Notes under the pieces: model-generated
The model's input: the letters and a program-made list of their open reading frames with translations, nothing else
What the model was told of the DNA's origin: nothing
The model's database searches: none
Position numbers and translations under genes: made by a program
In this document: positions 47,997 through 58,931 of the stretch, one piece after another
Numbering within the stretch: the first letter of the stretch is position 1
How the letters are laid out: each line of letters starts with the position of its first letter
Assembly (NCBI GenBank): GCA_033439295.1
Contig: JAVTLE010000015.1
Span: 930,001 to 994,000 of the forward strand
Source: Deuterostichococcus epilithicus
Taxonomy: Eukaryota; Chlorophyta; Trebouxiophyceae; Prasiolales; Stichococcaceae
DNA length: 64,000 nt
Direction: 5' to 3'

Positions 47997-48658
47997 GAGG
48001 CTGCTGTCGGGGGCCGAGCTAGCGGCCGCGGTGGCGGAGGCGGCTCCGCTTCCGACATGTACTCCGCTCGCAGCAGCTCCACCACGGCATCCCGCTCGTG
48101 CGGCTCCAGCCACTCTGCATCTGCAGCGACGGCTGCCATGCGCGCCGCCAGCGACTGCGCGTCGAAGAGGGGACAGGTCGCCTCTCTGTGGACCGCATCG
48201 GTCAGTGGACAGTTTGCAGGGATGGACAAGTTGACAACATGCTCGCCACTTGCCAGGGCACGGCTGATTCTGGACGGGAAGGGTGCTTGCATCGTCCCTC
48301 TGCATTGAACGAGGTTGGCGGTTTTCTCAAGAAGTCCCATGCCAAGAAGGTGCATGCACCTGGCGCTCAGCATGCAGAGCCGCTGCCGCCGCCCACACCT
48401 CCCGCCGTCGCCGCAACGCTTCGTCAGCGGCGGCGCTTTCGGCATCTTTGGCGGCGCTCTGTGCATCATTCTCGGGGCTGCGAGCGCCGTCCGGGTCACT
48501 GCCAGGCGGCATTGCAGCCTCGCCATCGCCGGCCGCAACTGCAGTGCTCCTGCGGGCCGCTGCTGGTGCGCTGCAGCGGCGTGGCACAGAGTGCAGCGGT
48601 AGATCGTGGAGGCGTGCTCCTCTTGGGCGACTCTGCGATTCATCTCGGCCTGCAGCAT
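41283..48658 (-). CDS. Large protein of unknown function with a polyglutamine tract
   Basis: Exons joined by phase, 5' to 3': a first region about 48360-48658 (MNRRVAQEEHAS; internal structure unclear), then 47765-48181, 47391-47544, 46616-46719, 46177-46309, 45695-45824, 44469-44617, 44177-44225, 43895-43979, 43682-43784, 43153-43624, 42559-43048, 42096-42269, 41765-41848, 41283-41459. All junctions after the first region keep frame. Visible features: a 15-Gln run, an acidic segment, a basic patch (FLPRRKRKLTTEQ), a stretch like small alpha+beta folds of the DUF2358/SnoaL kind (LVAEDMVFEDPFVTLRG ... PPEWTVYMDVHL), a long Ala-rich exon, a Cys/His-containing exon, an AT-hook-like KRRRGRPAKG, and a well-conserved-looking ending (DIYLRQSGLLDWEFDDIIDA). 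I do not recognise the family. The AT-hook suggests a nuclear role, as inference only. It could be two genes. Six tandem 120-bp copies precede exon 44469-44617. The true N-terminus may lie further upstream. Confidence 0.6.
44448..44460. repeat. Interstitial telomere-like motif just inside an intron
   Basis: The sequence gggtttagggtttgg matches about two TTTAGGG units. It begins about 10 bases inside the intron that follows the donor at 44469 (minus) of the large unknown gene. Confidence 0.7.
44560..45334. repeat. Six-copy 120-bp tandem array: duplicated acceptor and exon 5' edge
   Basis: Units repeat every 120 bp (the block gtgcgccctgcgcatgcat begins at 44611, 44731, 44851, 44971, 45091 and 45211, with a truncated seventh near 45325). 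On the minus strand each unit holds a gcatgcgcag acceptor plus about 75 bp that copies the 5' part of the real exon (44469-44617). The upstream units are nearly identical to each other. They differ from the real exon by a small insertion that shifts its frame. Because the period is a multiple of three, several frames on both strands run open through the array; the long frames this creates (up to 589 codons) are artefacts. Confidence 0.9.
46146..46173. repeat. Interstitial telomere-like motifs at an intron start
   Basis: TTAGGG, TTTAGGG and a further TTTAGGG separated by gcgggcg lie immediately after the donor at 46177 (minus) of the large unknown gene, so the intron begins with a (CCCTAAA)n-like sequence. 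Confidence 0.75.
46664..46870. repeat. Duplicated acceptor and 5' edge of an exon in the large unknown gene
   Basis: The real exon starts at 46719 (minus; DDEALPGDHEEFTAGEG). A copy about 83 bp upstream (46741-46805) has the same gccag acceptor and reads NDEAPPGDEEECTMGED before diverging. A third, shorter trace (cgcctcgtcgtggcc) is near 46870. Confidence 0.75.
47951..47995 (-). repeat. (CAG)15 microsatellite coding polyglutamine
   Basis: Fifteen uninterrupted CTG triplets on the plus strand read as CAG, hence Gln, in the coding frame of the large unknown gene. Uninterrupted tracts like this are usually length-polymorphic. Confidence 0.9.
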
Positions 48659-50137
48659 TGCACTAAATTTGACGCTCTGCTGTCCGCTGCGCCAGTGGTC
48701 GTCAGCCAGATATCAGGGTCCATATTCCACACGAGAGCGTTGCATATGCCGTCCTTGACATAGTTTCTGGGTGCAATGCACATCGCCAGGCCGGCTCATG
48801 GTGAAGATCGACTTCGCAAATGCTGGTCACCTGATTTGATGGCTGCCCCGATCGAATGGTGTATCGCTGGAAACGCAGCGCAAGACATCACACGCAGCCT
48901 CTGAGGCTACATAAGATCAATGGTATGCCCTATGCGACTGTCATTTATGATGTGAAGCAAGCAACATGTGCTGCGAAAAGAATAATAACCGTGTCAACAT
49001 CGCCGCCTGGATTTTATTGGCGGCACTTCCAACGGCACAGCGAAGTTGTTACGAGCCTAACGAGTATGGACATCGTCGCTGCTCGACTCTGCCGTCTGCG
49101 CATGCCGTTTCATGGCCGTCTTCGCCATTTAGATCGCCAATGTTCATGCGACTTGAAACTGCTAGTGAAGCTGTTCCAACGGCGCTTGAAACACTGGACA
49201 ATACTACCGTAAATGTATTCGTCGACATCTTGGGCACTTCTGTGAACAGCTGAGCGTCGGCCGACGAAAGCCTTCCGTTAATCCAAGCAAGATTGATCTG
49301 CAACTTCCAAGCCCCAGAAATCGAAGCTGGGTTTTGTCAATCAAATATACTTTTCAGGGGGCCGTTAGGTGCATAGCACTGCCTTGATCAACACATTTTG
49401 CGATAGCCCTCGTCTGTTGACACCGGTCCCTACAGCCACTGTCTAGCGAACCTGGGACACTGCCTGTCAGCCTGACCCTCGAGCCAGGTGCCTTTTCTGT
49501 CGTGTGCATGCTGCTTGGCCGACCCCGCCTGAGTGCATTCCACCCGCTCGCACTTTGGTTCTCGTTTCCTTAGTTGCGGGGACAGTAGCTGGTTTTTGCT
49601 GCGAACCGAGGTCAAAGTCGCGGGATCCACAGCGAAGAACCCTGCCAGTTCCGGCTGCTGCGCGTGCTGCGCTGCACTCATCTGGTCACACTGCAGGTGC
49701 ACCCTCACGACTATCGCATTTCCACCTATAGACCCACTTCTTTCAGGCTGCACTTGTCGACTGGTAACCTGAGCTGGATCTTGCTCTTGGTACTCAACAC
49801 TGACATCGGATGAGATTGCTCTGTCAATATTGGTGAACTGCCAATTGCTCATTCGCTGATACACAGAGGACTATTTGAATGGAGGAGGCATCAGAACGTG
49901 CATCAGTTTCATGAACACCCGCATCAAAGGATGAACAGCGCAAGTCGCAAGCGGCGCCTTTCTATCGAAGGCTGGGCCAGTCTGAGACCTGACGCCTGCC
50001 CGTACCTCGTGCATCGGCCTTCTTGGTCGGACTTCTGCGCGCCTTCAAGGTCCGTTCTGACTGCAGACGATGGTGCCAGACCCTCCGCCAGGCGCCTTCC
50101 ATCCATGTGCGCTGGCGTGCCTCCGCCCTGTAGTCCC
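48659..50137. other. Intergenic region, no recognised gene
   Basis: About 1.5 kb between the divergent large unknown gene (minus) and the exonuclease gene (plus). It should hold both promoters and possibly unseen first exons. The part near 48.8-49.9 kb is less GC-rich. Open frames at 48966-49253 (plus) and 49430-49864 (minus) have no motif or splice support and were not called. Confidence 0.4.
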
Positions 50138-53100
50138 ATGCTGCCGCTGGCACAGCGGTCTGCCGCGAGGCCGCTGGCCGCAGCCGCGACGTCGGGCCCG
50201 CGGACAGCGCGCCCAGAGCCGCAGCCGCAGCAGCAGGGCGGCGTGCAGGCGCCCGGGGGTCCTGCAGNGGCGCNGCCTCATGTCCCGGCGCAGCGCCTGC
50301 CGCCGTCGCGCCGCCTGCCCGGCCGATTGGTGCACCCGCCGCCAAAGCCGCAGGAGCTGCCGGAGTTGACGCTGTCACAGGCGGGTCCCGGCCCCCGCAC
50401 TGTGCTCAGCCCCGCAGCCATCACTTGGTCGCAAGGCCGCACTTGCTGGGTGCAACTTTGTCAGGAGCGTGCATGGGCCGGAGTTTTGGTTGAGATCCGA
50501 AAACGATGCAACTGCACATAGCCTCTTGGCGCATCGAGAGCAGCGCTGGAGGCGTGTTCTGGGCCTTTTGCTGCCGTCGGCTCCAGGCATGCTCACGCAC
50601 CGCAGTGCCGGGTGATCTACGTCAGCACCGCGGTGGAGGTGGACTGGTGGGCCCATCGCTTCCTGGCGGACCCGCACCTGCCCGTCGTGGGCTTCGACAT
50701 CGAATGGCGCGTCACCTTTAAGACAGGCAAGCGCACTGCTGTGCTGCGCGATGGCGGTGGAGGCAGATGCCTGCCTCTCATCTCATCTCATCCATTGGGT
50801 GTGCTGGGATGAAGTACATCATGCTGTCGGATGCCTGCTGACCTGCAGCTGCTACCAGCTCTGGCCCTTCCATCCCAAACAGACCTGCTTCTTCCGAAGC
50901 AAGCGTACCTGGGACCGTTCAGTTCACCAGCGTCCTGATCCAGCTGCATGCAATGCGCAGGCGAGGTGCCACGGCCGGCGGCACTGGTGCAGCTGGCCTA
51001 CCGGCGGTGCGCCCCCGCCGCCGGCCAGCCGCCCTACACCTGCGTGCTGCTGCACGTGGCGGCGTCGGGGCTGACGCCCGGCCTGCGAGCGCTGCTGCAG
51101 TCGGGCCATCCGCTCAAGGTGCTGTTACCGCAACGGACCGCCGCCGGGACTTTGCCGCTGCTGGCGCTTGTCGAGCTGCGCGCTGCTCACTGCGTGCCTG
51201 ATCGTCTGCACACACGGGCCAGCTGCAACGCATGAGCACACGGGACTCGACAACACTCAGAGTTGCGATTGCGAGTCTGGTAGAACTACTGCCAAATGGG
51301 ACACAGGCGGGCGTGGGCATCCACGGAGACGGCCTGAAGCTGCGCCGCGACTGGGGCATTGCCCTGGGGGGCGAGGTGGACCTCTCGGATGCGGCGCTGG
51401 CCCGCGGCGCCGGCTGCGCCGACGACGCCGTCAAGTGGGGCCTCGCCGGTGTGCGACACAAACCCTGAACCCTCACGGCGTCGGCGTCGAGCCGTCTTGC
51501 GCCTTGTGGATAGGGCATGACCTCCGCAGCCGACCACACAGGCTGAGGCCCCGGCAGCGAGCGCCTCGCTCGTGCAGCTGACCGGTTGCCGAGTCGCAGG
51601 CGTGCAGCCTGACCGAGGGCGGGCAAGCGGTTGCTCTGGAGGGATTGTGTGCGTGCAGACCTTGACCTCCTGGGAGCAGGCGCTGTGCTGGGCAAAGGTA
51701 GTGCTCTGATGGACGGCGTTGCAACACAACGCATCAGGTAGTACAACTGAGCAGCCAACCGCCTCTGATTTGCGTCAGGAGACCCCGCAGCAAGCATCGA
51801 GAATGTGAGCAGCAGGCGCTGCGGCGGAGCCATCAAGCCGCGAACTGTACATCAGCAAGGAGTCGCTCTTGCACGAACCGCTGGTGTTGCGGCGCAGGCC
51901 TGGCGGAGAGGGTGCTGCGGGCGCGGCTGGCGAAGCAGCAGGCGCTGCGGCTGAGCGACTGGGAGGCGCGGCCGCTGTCGCCGGCGCAGGCAGCGTACGC
52001 CGCGCTGGACGCCCTGGCCTGCCTGCGCATCCACGAGGTGGGTACCAGACCAGCCCACCATCTCCTGACCATCTTTCAAAAATGATTTGATATGTAAAGG
52101 GCGTGCCACCATTTCCAGGCCGTGCATTGGACGCGCTGGCCTGCCTGCGCATCCGGGAGGTGCGCCCGCCAATTGTTTGGTACCGCGGAACCCAAGAGCC
52201 ACAGCTCTGACAACCCCCTTTGAAGCGTCATACCGATTGTGCCCTCGAGACCGCATTTGACGCCCTGGCCTGGCTGCACATCCATGAGGCGCGCCCAGAC
52301 TGGCAGAATGTGTCGCAATTCTGAAGCCTGTCCTGGTACATACCAGTCGCTCACTCAACAGAAGACGAGCCGGCGCGGCTCGACGCGGTTGCGGGTGTTG
52401 TCTGTACAGACGTGCCTACCTGCACGCTCATGGTTTGACGCCGGCGCTGCTGAAGGTCGCCGGGTGCAGGGATTAAGTCCCTGCACCCGGCCTCTTGTGT
52501 TTTGGCAGGGGTATATCGAGGGACTAAACCCTCAGCCCTCAATCACCCCTATTCCTCGTCGAATTTGGCCCAGGTGACCTATGCAACCTGTCAGTCGATT
52601 GACGGACGCAGCGCCCTGCTTTAATTTACTTTGTCTTCCCAGCAGGCGCTGCAGCAGATGCCCGTGCTGCAGTCTGGGGTGGACGCCAGGGAGGCAGCCG
52701 CAGCTGCTGCCGCGGCGCAGGCGCAGCACGGCCCGCCTGCAGCGCCGGCGGCGGTGTCAACAGAGGCTCTGGTGCCGGCACTGCCCGCCCCCATCCAGCT
52801 GCAGCCAGCCAAGCTTGCCGTGTACCGCATGTTTCATGAACAGGTATTTCTCAAAATGAAAAGGCCTTGGTTCGCAGCGCTAGCCCTGATTCTCAGTGGG
52901 GATTTGGTGTAGCCCGTGCTTGGCTGTTGTTGAATCTGTGCCTGGCCCAGTGCAGCATCGTATGAAGGGTTTAAGTAGAAGCCTCTGTGTTGCAGGGCGG
53001 GAGCGTGGCAGCCATCGCGGCGGCCAGGCGCATCCAGCCGTCCACGGTTGAAAGTTATCTGGCCGAGGCGATCACTGGCGGGCACGCCTACTGCTGGGGC

Positions 53101-53967
53101 CGCTTTGACGTCCCGGACACCTCTCTAAACGCAGTGGCAGCAGCCGCCGCCGCCGTGCTGCTCGCAGCCCCAGCAGCGGCCTGCCCCATGATGCCGGGCC
53201 CATCGTGCACTGCGGCGCCCGCCTCGCCCGGCCCAGCAGCTGGCGGCAGAGACCCTGTCGCTTTGGCGGCCGNGCCGGCGCTGGNAGCAGCGGCAGNGGC
53301 GGCTCCTGCGGCTGCCTGCAGCGGTCGGCCATGCGGTCGTGGCGGCGGCGGCGGCAGAGACGGCAGTGATGGGCGTCCCCCGTGGCCGTCGGGCGGTCCC
53401 CGCCAACCGCCGCCTCAGCAGCCGCCGTCGCAGACTGCTCCCTGGGCCACCGGCGTGTTTGCTGACGACAGCGACAACGACGAGCCGCTTGCCGCCGTGG
53501 TTGCTGCTGAGGCGGGTGCCGCCAGTGCGGTTCACGAGCAGCCGGATACTGGCTCAGTGACGGCGACTTCTGCCATCGCGGCAGGTCAGCGGCCTCTGGC
53601 GCCGGCTGAGGCGTCTGCGCTGGGACTTCCCGCGCCAGGCATGGCAGCGCTGCCAGATGTTGCCACAGCACTGTCGCCAGCAGCAACGTGGGGCGTGGCA
53701 ACATCATCAGCGGCAGCGGCACGGTCAGCGGCATGCGCGGCGGTGCAGCCGGCGGCGAGAGGCCCGGCGCCATCAGCAGCGTGTGCGGCGGCGCAGCCGG
53801 CTGCGCCCTTGTCTGGCGCGGCAGTCGACCTGGCGGCGCAGCTTTGCGCGGCGGGCTGCGGCATGCGCGCCTTCAAGGACAGCCTGCCGGTGGAGCTGGA
53901 CTTTGGGCGTGTCGGACTGGCGCTGGCGCACCTGGGGCGCACCGACCCCCGCTGGCCTCAACTTTAG
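50138..53967 (+). CDS. WRN-type DEDDy 3'-5' exonuclease with C-terminal helix-turn-helix module
   Basis: The domain is related to the Werner-protein exonuclease, which degrades DNA 3' to 5'. Seven exons join in phase (658 aa from the chosen start): 50138-50380, 50606-50726, 50961-51118, 51307-51448, 51898-52037, 52643-52843, 52996-53967. Catalytic motifs are complete: exo I GFDIEW (about D112, E114), exo II GVGIHGD (about D182), exo III YAALDA (about Y255, D259). After an Ala/Gln linker comes an HTH_40-like module (GGSVAAIAAARRIQPSTVES), found in RecQ-family proteins, then a low-complexity region and a final ELDFGRVGLALAHLG helix. No helicase motifs are present, so it is a stand-alone nuclease. 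The donor at 50726 is GC (ACAG|GCAAGC), and that at 50380 is probably also GC. The ATG at 50138 is the least certain part, and N bases occur in two exons. A TGTAA lies about 130 bp after the stop. Confidence 0.88.
51998..52295. repeat. Three tandem copies of the 3' edge and donor of exonuclease exon 5
   Basis: The real exon ends at 52037 with coding for LDALACLRIHE and a GTGGGT donor. Copies at about 52123-52162 and 52257-52295 repeat gacgcgctggcctgcctgcg or gacgccctggcctggctgca followed by catcc.ga and a donor-like gaggtgcgcc or gaggcgcgcc. Spacing is about 125-135 bp. These are on the donor side, unlike most others. Confidence 0.85.
52459..52491. other. Perfect inverted repeat: 14-bp stem, 5-nt loop, in an exonuclease intron
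   Basis: The arms (gccgggtgcaggga and tccctgcacccggc) are perfectly complementary with loop ttaag. It lies in intron 5, about 150 bp before the next acceptor. It matches the geometry of the hairpin at 38562-38594 but not its sequence. Confidence 0.85.
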
Positions 53968-54748
53968 CTGAAACTTGTAGCCGGTCGGATTGGAAGTGGC
54001 CAAATCTTTATGCAAATGAGTCAACTGGGTCAATGGAACTGCTGGCGGGGTTAGATTTCTGTTGATTGTGGGAGTTGAAGTAAAGTGAAGTGATGTAAAA
54101 TTGAGAAGGGGGTTACGTGCGATGTCCCGAGCTTGTTGCGCAGAGTTTGAGAAGGGGCCATCAAGCCAAATCATGCTTACACAAGCCTCGATGCTGCACT
54201 CGTTGCAATCAGATGTCTGAAAGAAGCATCGCACACGATTCACACTTATTCAAACCCATACCCGAGACCTAGAACACTTGGTAATTGATGATCATGATGG
54301 CGCCTAACAGCCAAAAATCCGTTAATGTACAACGTCGTTGGGCACGAGGGCAGAGCAACTACAATGCCGGCGGCATACACATCCTGGCTAGTGTCCTGAG
54401 GCACGGCAGCGACTCACCGGAAGGAGCGCAGCAACAACAACCTGTGTTGCTGCAGATGCTGCACCTAGCTCGGCAACGCACAGCCGCCTGCAGAACCCAG
54501 CATGTGGCAGAACAAATCAAAGACATGGCTCACAGACCTGACACGGACTCCTGAAAGGTACACATCTTGCGATGACGGGCTCTCTCTATCTTGAGGGGCT
54601 GCCGCTGGAAGCTGCAGGGCCACACGTGCTGCGAAATTGCCGCAGCTGTGCCCAGCGAGCGAGCTCAGTGCTGCGGACACTGGCCTTGGAACCTCTCAGC
54701 GCTGCCCGAGTAGGGATGCCGCATGCGGCGACGCTGCGGGCCGGCCGC
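53968..54748. other. Intergenic region between convergent exonuclease and ProDH1 genes
   Basis: About 780 bp holding both 3' UTRs, including a TGTAA near 54094. The stretch is markedly less GC-rich than the genes. No other feature is recognised. Confidence 0.5.
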
Positions 54749-57700
54749 CTAGGTCACGGCGGCAACCTGCGGCCTTCCCATGCCGCCGGTTCCGCCTTGC
54801 GCCTGTGGACTGCCGCCCGGCAGCGCCCGGCGGGACTTGAGGCGGCGGCCCAGCTCGCACCGCAGTAGGTGCATCTCATGGCCGACGCCGCCCAGCATGT
54901 CGCTGTTTTCCTGCGCCCTGCAGTGGCAGGACCGACGAGCTGAAAGCTCATTCTTCTTGGCAAGTCGGCTTAACATTTCTGGAGTGGAAATGGTGTCATG
55001 ATGTACAATTCCACGATGAACTTTGGCTTCCTCCATAAGAAGCTGTATGTTTTCGTACCTCCTGATCAGGTACGGCATAACGTCGTCCACCGGTCCATAA
55101 GGCAGGTACTTATAACCCTGGCACAAGTGCAGATGCATCGTCAAAAGCTCTCTTCTGTATGCAGCGCTCCTTACAGAGCAGGAGCTCACAGCGCATGTAT
55201 TCATCCAAGTGTTGTCGTCAGAAGCGGGACAACAAGCAAAGACCCCTTCCCCTAGCAGCACAACGTGCGAGCGGCGGGCGCCATGGGCCACATACATGCC
55301 ATGGGTCACAGTGTGGGAATGGCCTGTGACCGAGAGCGGCACGTTTCAGGGCGCACCCGGTAGCCATTACGGCCCAGCGTGAACGTCAGGTGGTCCGACA
55401 TGCCCAGCAGCTGCCCGAAGCACACGCCGCGGTCGGACGGCTCGATGCCCAGGACGCCCATGGCGGCGACCGCCGCTGCGACGCTGGCCTGGTTGTGGGA
55501 GGCCACCATGAGCTCGGTGCCGGCGCCCGCCGCCACACGGTGCAGCACCTCTGCCACGCACCTGCGGCGTGGCTGTGTCGTCTTGACACCGCCGAGGTTC
55601 ATTTGCTGTTTGGGCAACAACGATTTGCCAGCGGCGCGCGTGAAGGTTGGGTGGGTGTATTCCTCCGACATCGCGCCGCCTACCAGGGCCGGGTCAGCGT
55701 CAGACTCGCAGGTCCCCTCGCTTGCACAGGCCTACAGCTCCCCTTTCTTGTCTGCAAGCATAACGGCAGAAACGAGCAAGAGGGGAAACGAGGAGGGGAC
55801 CCAGCCCGTGCCTGTCGTAGTTTGCGTCCGTCTGCTGCTTGGTGTCGTGGATGGGGGAGTGGCAGCCTGCGGCGGCAGCGCGCTCGCGCTCCAGCAACAT
55901 GTAGGCGCCCCGCACCAGCTTGGCGCCAAAGTACCAGCCCTCCCGCCGCGCCCGGTCCATGTCAGCCGTCAGCCTGCGGCGCATTTGCGTCTGCTCGAGC
56001 TCGAGCGAGAAGCTTTGCCAGCGTGTCTATGTCTGCGGCTTAGCAGTTTTGCATCCTCCTGCAATCTGTTCAAACAGGCAGCCTCAAGGCATAGGGGTCC
56101 TGCTTGCAAGCAGGCGCCCTTCCAAATTGATGACCCGATGTCATGACTTCTTCACGTAGCAATTTAGGCGCTGGGGTTGGTCCACGAGTGCAGTGTGACG
56201 CCTCGCAATGCCCTTGCAAAAACATTTGTCACGGTAGCGCTCGGCTGGGCCGCATGTGGCAGCGCACACCGGTCGTGCGTGTCCTTGCGGTAGCACTGGT
56301 AGGAGTTGTAGATGACGGGTTCCTGGCGGTTGAAGCGCCGCTGCAGCTCCAGCGCCGCAGCATCGATGGCCGGCTGGAAGTAGGAGTGCTCCGCATCGAC
56401 GATGAGGCGCACGTGCAGCTGTGACCGAAAAACGTGGCATTGAGAAACCCGGCAGTCACGCGTCAGGACATGACCTGAAGTTTTCAATTCACTTCGTGAG
56501 AGCCGAGCCGGCAGCGTCGACGGTGCTGGCAGCGAACAGGCAGCGCGGTGCAGTCCAGCAGGCAGACCGCTGCAATGGTAAGGCCATGTCCTGCTGTGGT
56601 CAATTCTGGAACGCTTGCCGGCCTCCGGGCTTGGGAGGTATGGATGCCAAGCTGGATGCTGCCGCCTTCGTGTGCTCGTGAGTCAACTATACATGCACGC
56701 ACACCTTGGCGGCTTCTTCGGCCATGCGGTGCAGCCGCCCCATTGCGACAGCCCATAGGCGCAGCTCCCGCTCAGTGACCTGCCATGAGCGCCCAGGGTC
56801 AGAAAAGCCACAAAATGTCTCCAAAACTGAAACACCACAGAAGTCAGCTTTTCAACGGACCATTCGCCTGTGCGTGGTGATGAGCATGCATCAGTGTGGC
56901 AGCATGCCATGGCTTGGGCGGTGGACCATCATCCAGGGTCGTTTCACCAAAGTGCCGCTGCCAACAGGCTTTGTGGCAATGCGTCACACGCAGCAGTGTG
57001 GCGGTAAGCGCGGCGCGTTCATCAGGCATCAGGGGAATAGAGAGTAAAGAATTCAGCATCAGCGTCGGCGGCGTGCTTGCTGTGGCCGGATAGTTGGATA
57101 TTCACCTTCCCTGCATTGCCGGTGATGCTGTCAGACACCCTTTCCAGCACCTCCGGCTGCGCCAGCGCGGTCATCTGCGCGAGCTGGGTGCACTTGGTCA
57201 GGAGGTTACTTGGTGTACAGCGGCACAGGTTTGCAAACTCTTGTGTGAGAGGCTGACAGGAGATGTTATGGCATTGAGAGCCTCCTTCTGCAAGCAAGGC
57301 AGGGCTGGGCATGGCAGGGCACCTTGATGGCCGCAATGCCCCGGCCCTCGCCAGTCGCTGCGGCGCGGACGGTGAGGATGGAGCCGGCCATCGTCCGATC
57401 GCACCTCGCCTGCACCTTCAAGCCATCGATGTAAGCTTGCAGGCCGCTCGTCGCATCGGCTATCAGGCTAGCCGGCCACAGGTGCCCTTTTCAGCCCAGA
57501 GTTGCCCTCCTTGCATGCTTCTCGTGCATGCAGGTGGGCGTCAGCGCGGCAGAAGGTCAAGTGATGGTGACCCTGCACTTGGGTTGCAGATGCTGGATCT
57601 ATGTGCAAGAAGGAGGAACTAAGGATGCATGCCTCGGCCTCGCGGTCCGAATCGCCCAGGCTTGACGCGCCGCCATCGCAGCCGGCCGGCATGTCGTCTT

Positions 57701-58931
57701 CGACGCTGTAGGCGGCGATGCCGCCGATGCCATTGGAGCGCAGGTAGCGGAGTGCCGTCCGAAGCTCCTCCGTGTTCTCCCCTGCAGTTCGTCATGTGCC
57801 AGGACGTCTTCGAGCAGGCATGCCGGCAGGCTATGATCGCCAAGGCTCAAAGCAGGCATGCCGGCAGGCTTGAAGCCTTCCGCATCGAGATCGTGCATGA
57901 CTGGCGAAGGCGGTGCAGTGGTGGACTCAAAAGAATCGGTGTGCAACAAAGCTTCGCTGTGTTGCAAACCGAGGCTGCAAGGGAATCATAGGAAGCCTCG
58001 CCTGCACAGAACTGCCGGAAGAAGGTGCGCTTCACGATGGCATTGGTGAGCGTCTTCCCAAAGAGCGCCTTGGAATACCCGAGCAATGCGTCCGCGTTTC
58101 GCACCAGCGGCTGCACCGTGCAGATGAATTATCAGCCGACCTGATGGACTGATTTGCTGGCAGTGTCAGCACTCCAGGGCAGCAGGGGTGCCCAGCCGGC
58201 GGAGGATGAGCGGAGCAAAACTCAGCCAAACCTGCTTCCCCTGTCAAGTTCTACACCTGAAAGACATCTGACATGCATCTCAGCACCACGGTGGATGCAC
58301 CTGGACGGAGCACAGGGAGAAGACGGCCAGGGAGCGCAGCATGGCGCCGCTGCTGTGCCCGCCGAAAGCGGCCTGCGCATTGTTGAAATTCAGCGGCTGC
58401 GGCAGTGGCTCCTGCAGGTTTCGCTGCTGCAGGATATCTGTCGGCTCGTCGACCGAGGACACACGCTCCTGTGGGTCGTGAGCAAACAGTAGCAGGTGAG
58501 GGTTTCAGCGGCATCATCGGCACAAAACACCCAGATATCTACGATGCCACATTGAGTGGCCCAGCGTCGCCGACATAACTTGTCAAAACGGATGGATTAC
58601 GCGCTACGCGTGTTGAACGTGCGGCTAGTGCAGCATACGGTGAAGCTCCTGTGGCGATGGTTGGGGTTTTTACAGTTTTGAACGTTTTGACACCCGAGCG
58701 CGCGCAAATGTGCCCCCACTGGACTATTTCGCATGTGGCGATCTCAGATACACTCACCGCTACTGCGAATACCGTTTGTGAGGTGAATGACGTTGTCAGA
58801 GCAGGCAGCGCCGAGCTGACAATGTTGGGCCGTGATGCTGCAATGGGGAATGCCGATCGACAGCCAGGGCGAGACCAACCATTCTCAGACGTTGCTCGTC
58901 TAGCTGCCAGCAAAAGCAAGCGCTGCGCCAT
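54749..58931 (-). CDS. Proline dehydrogenase 1, mitochondrial, without EF-hand
   Basis: Proline dehydrogenase is an FAD enzyme oxidising proline to pyrroline-5-carboxylate in mitochondria. Twelve exons join in phase to 524 aa: 58758-58931, 58301-58468, 58002-58110, 57633-57781, 57323-57409, 57106-57174, 56705-56779, 56270-56418, 55812-55973, 55357-55561, 55059-55117, 54749-54917. The first exon (MAQRLLLLAARRATSENG) looks like a mitochondrial transit peptide. Family landmarks are LNFNNAQAAFG, GIGGIAAYSVEDD, RLIVDAEHSYFQPAI, GAKLVRGAYMLLERERA, VASHNQASV and YLPYGPVDDVMPYLIRR. Compared with ProDH2 it lacks about 100 residues including the EF-hand; VSDSITGNAGK runs straight into the later helix. 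Three donors are GC (after 58002, 57633 and 55812) where ProDH2 has GT. Regulation cannot be read from the sequence. The tandem arrangement implies duplication. Confidence 0.92.
57811..57870. repeat. Direct repeat of 20 bp in a ProDH1 intron
   Basis: The block agcaggcatgccggcaggct occurs at 57811-57830 and 57851-57870, 40 bp apart, in the intron between exons 3 and 4. It is a short tandem duplication unrelated to an exon edge. Confidence 0.8.

Noticed and set aside
48966-49864. Small genes in the lower-GC stretch beside the exonuclease gene
   Set aside because: No motif, splice support or codon bias supports the frames at 48966-49253 (+) or 49430-49864 (-).
50138-53967. RecQ/WRN helicase
   Set aside because: The exonuclease motifs and an HTH module are present, but no helicase motif is found and the gene ends cleanly at 53967.
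56780-57105. Missed EF-hand exon in ProDH1
   Set aside because: No EF-hand loop is readable in any minus-strand frame of this intron, and the flanking exons already join in phase.
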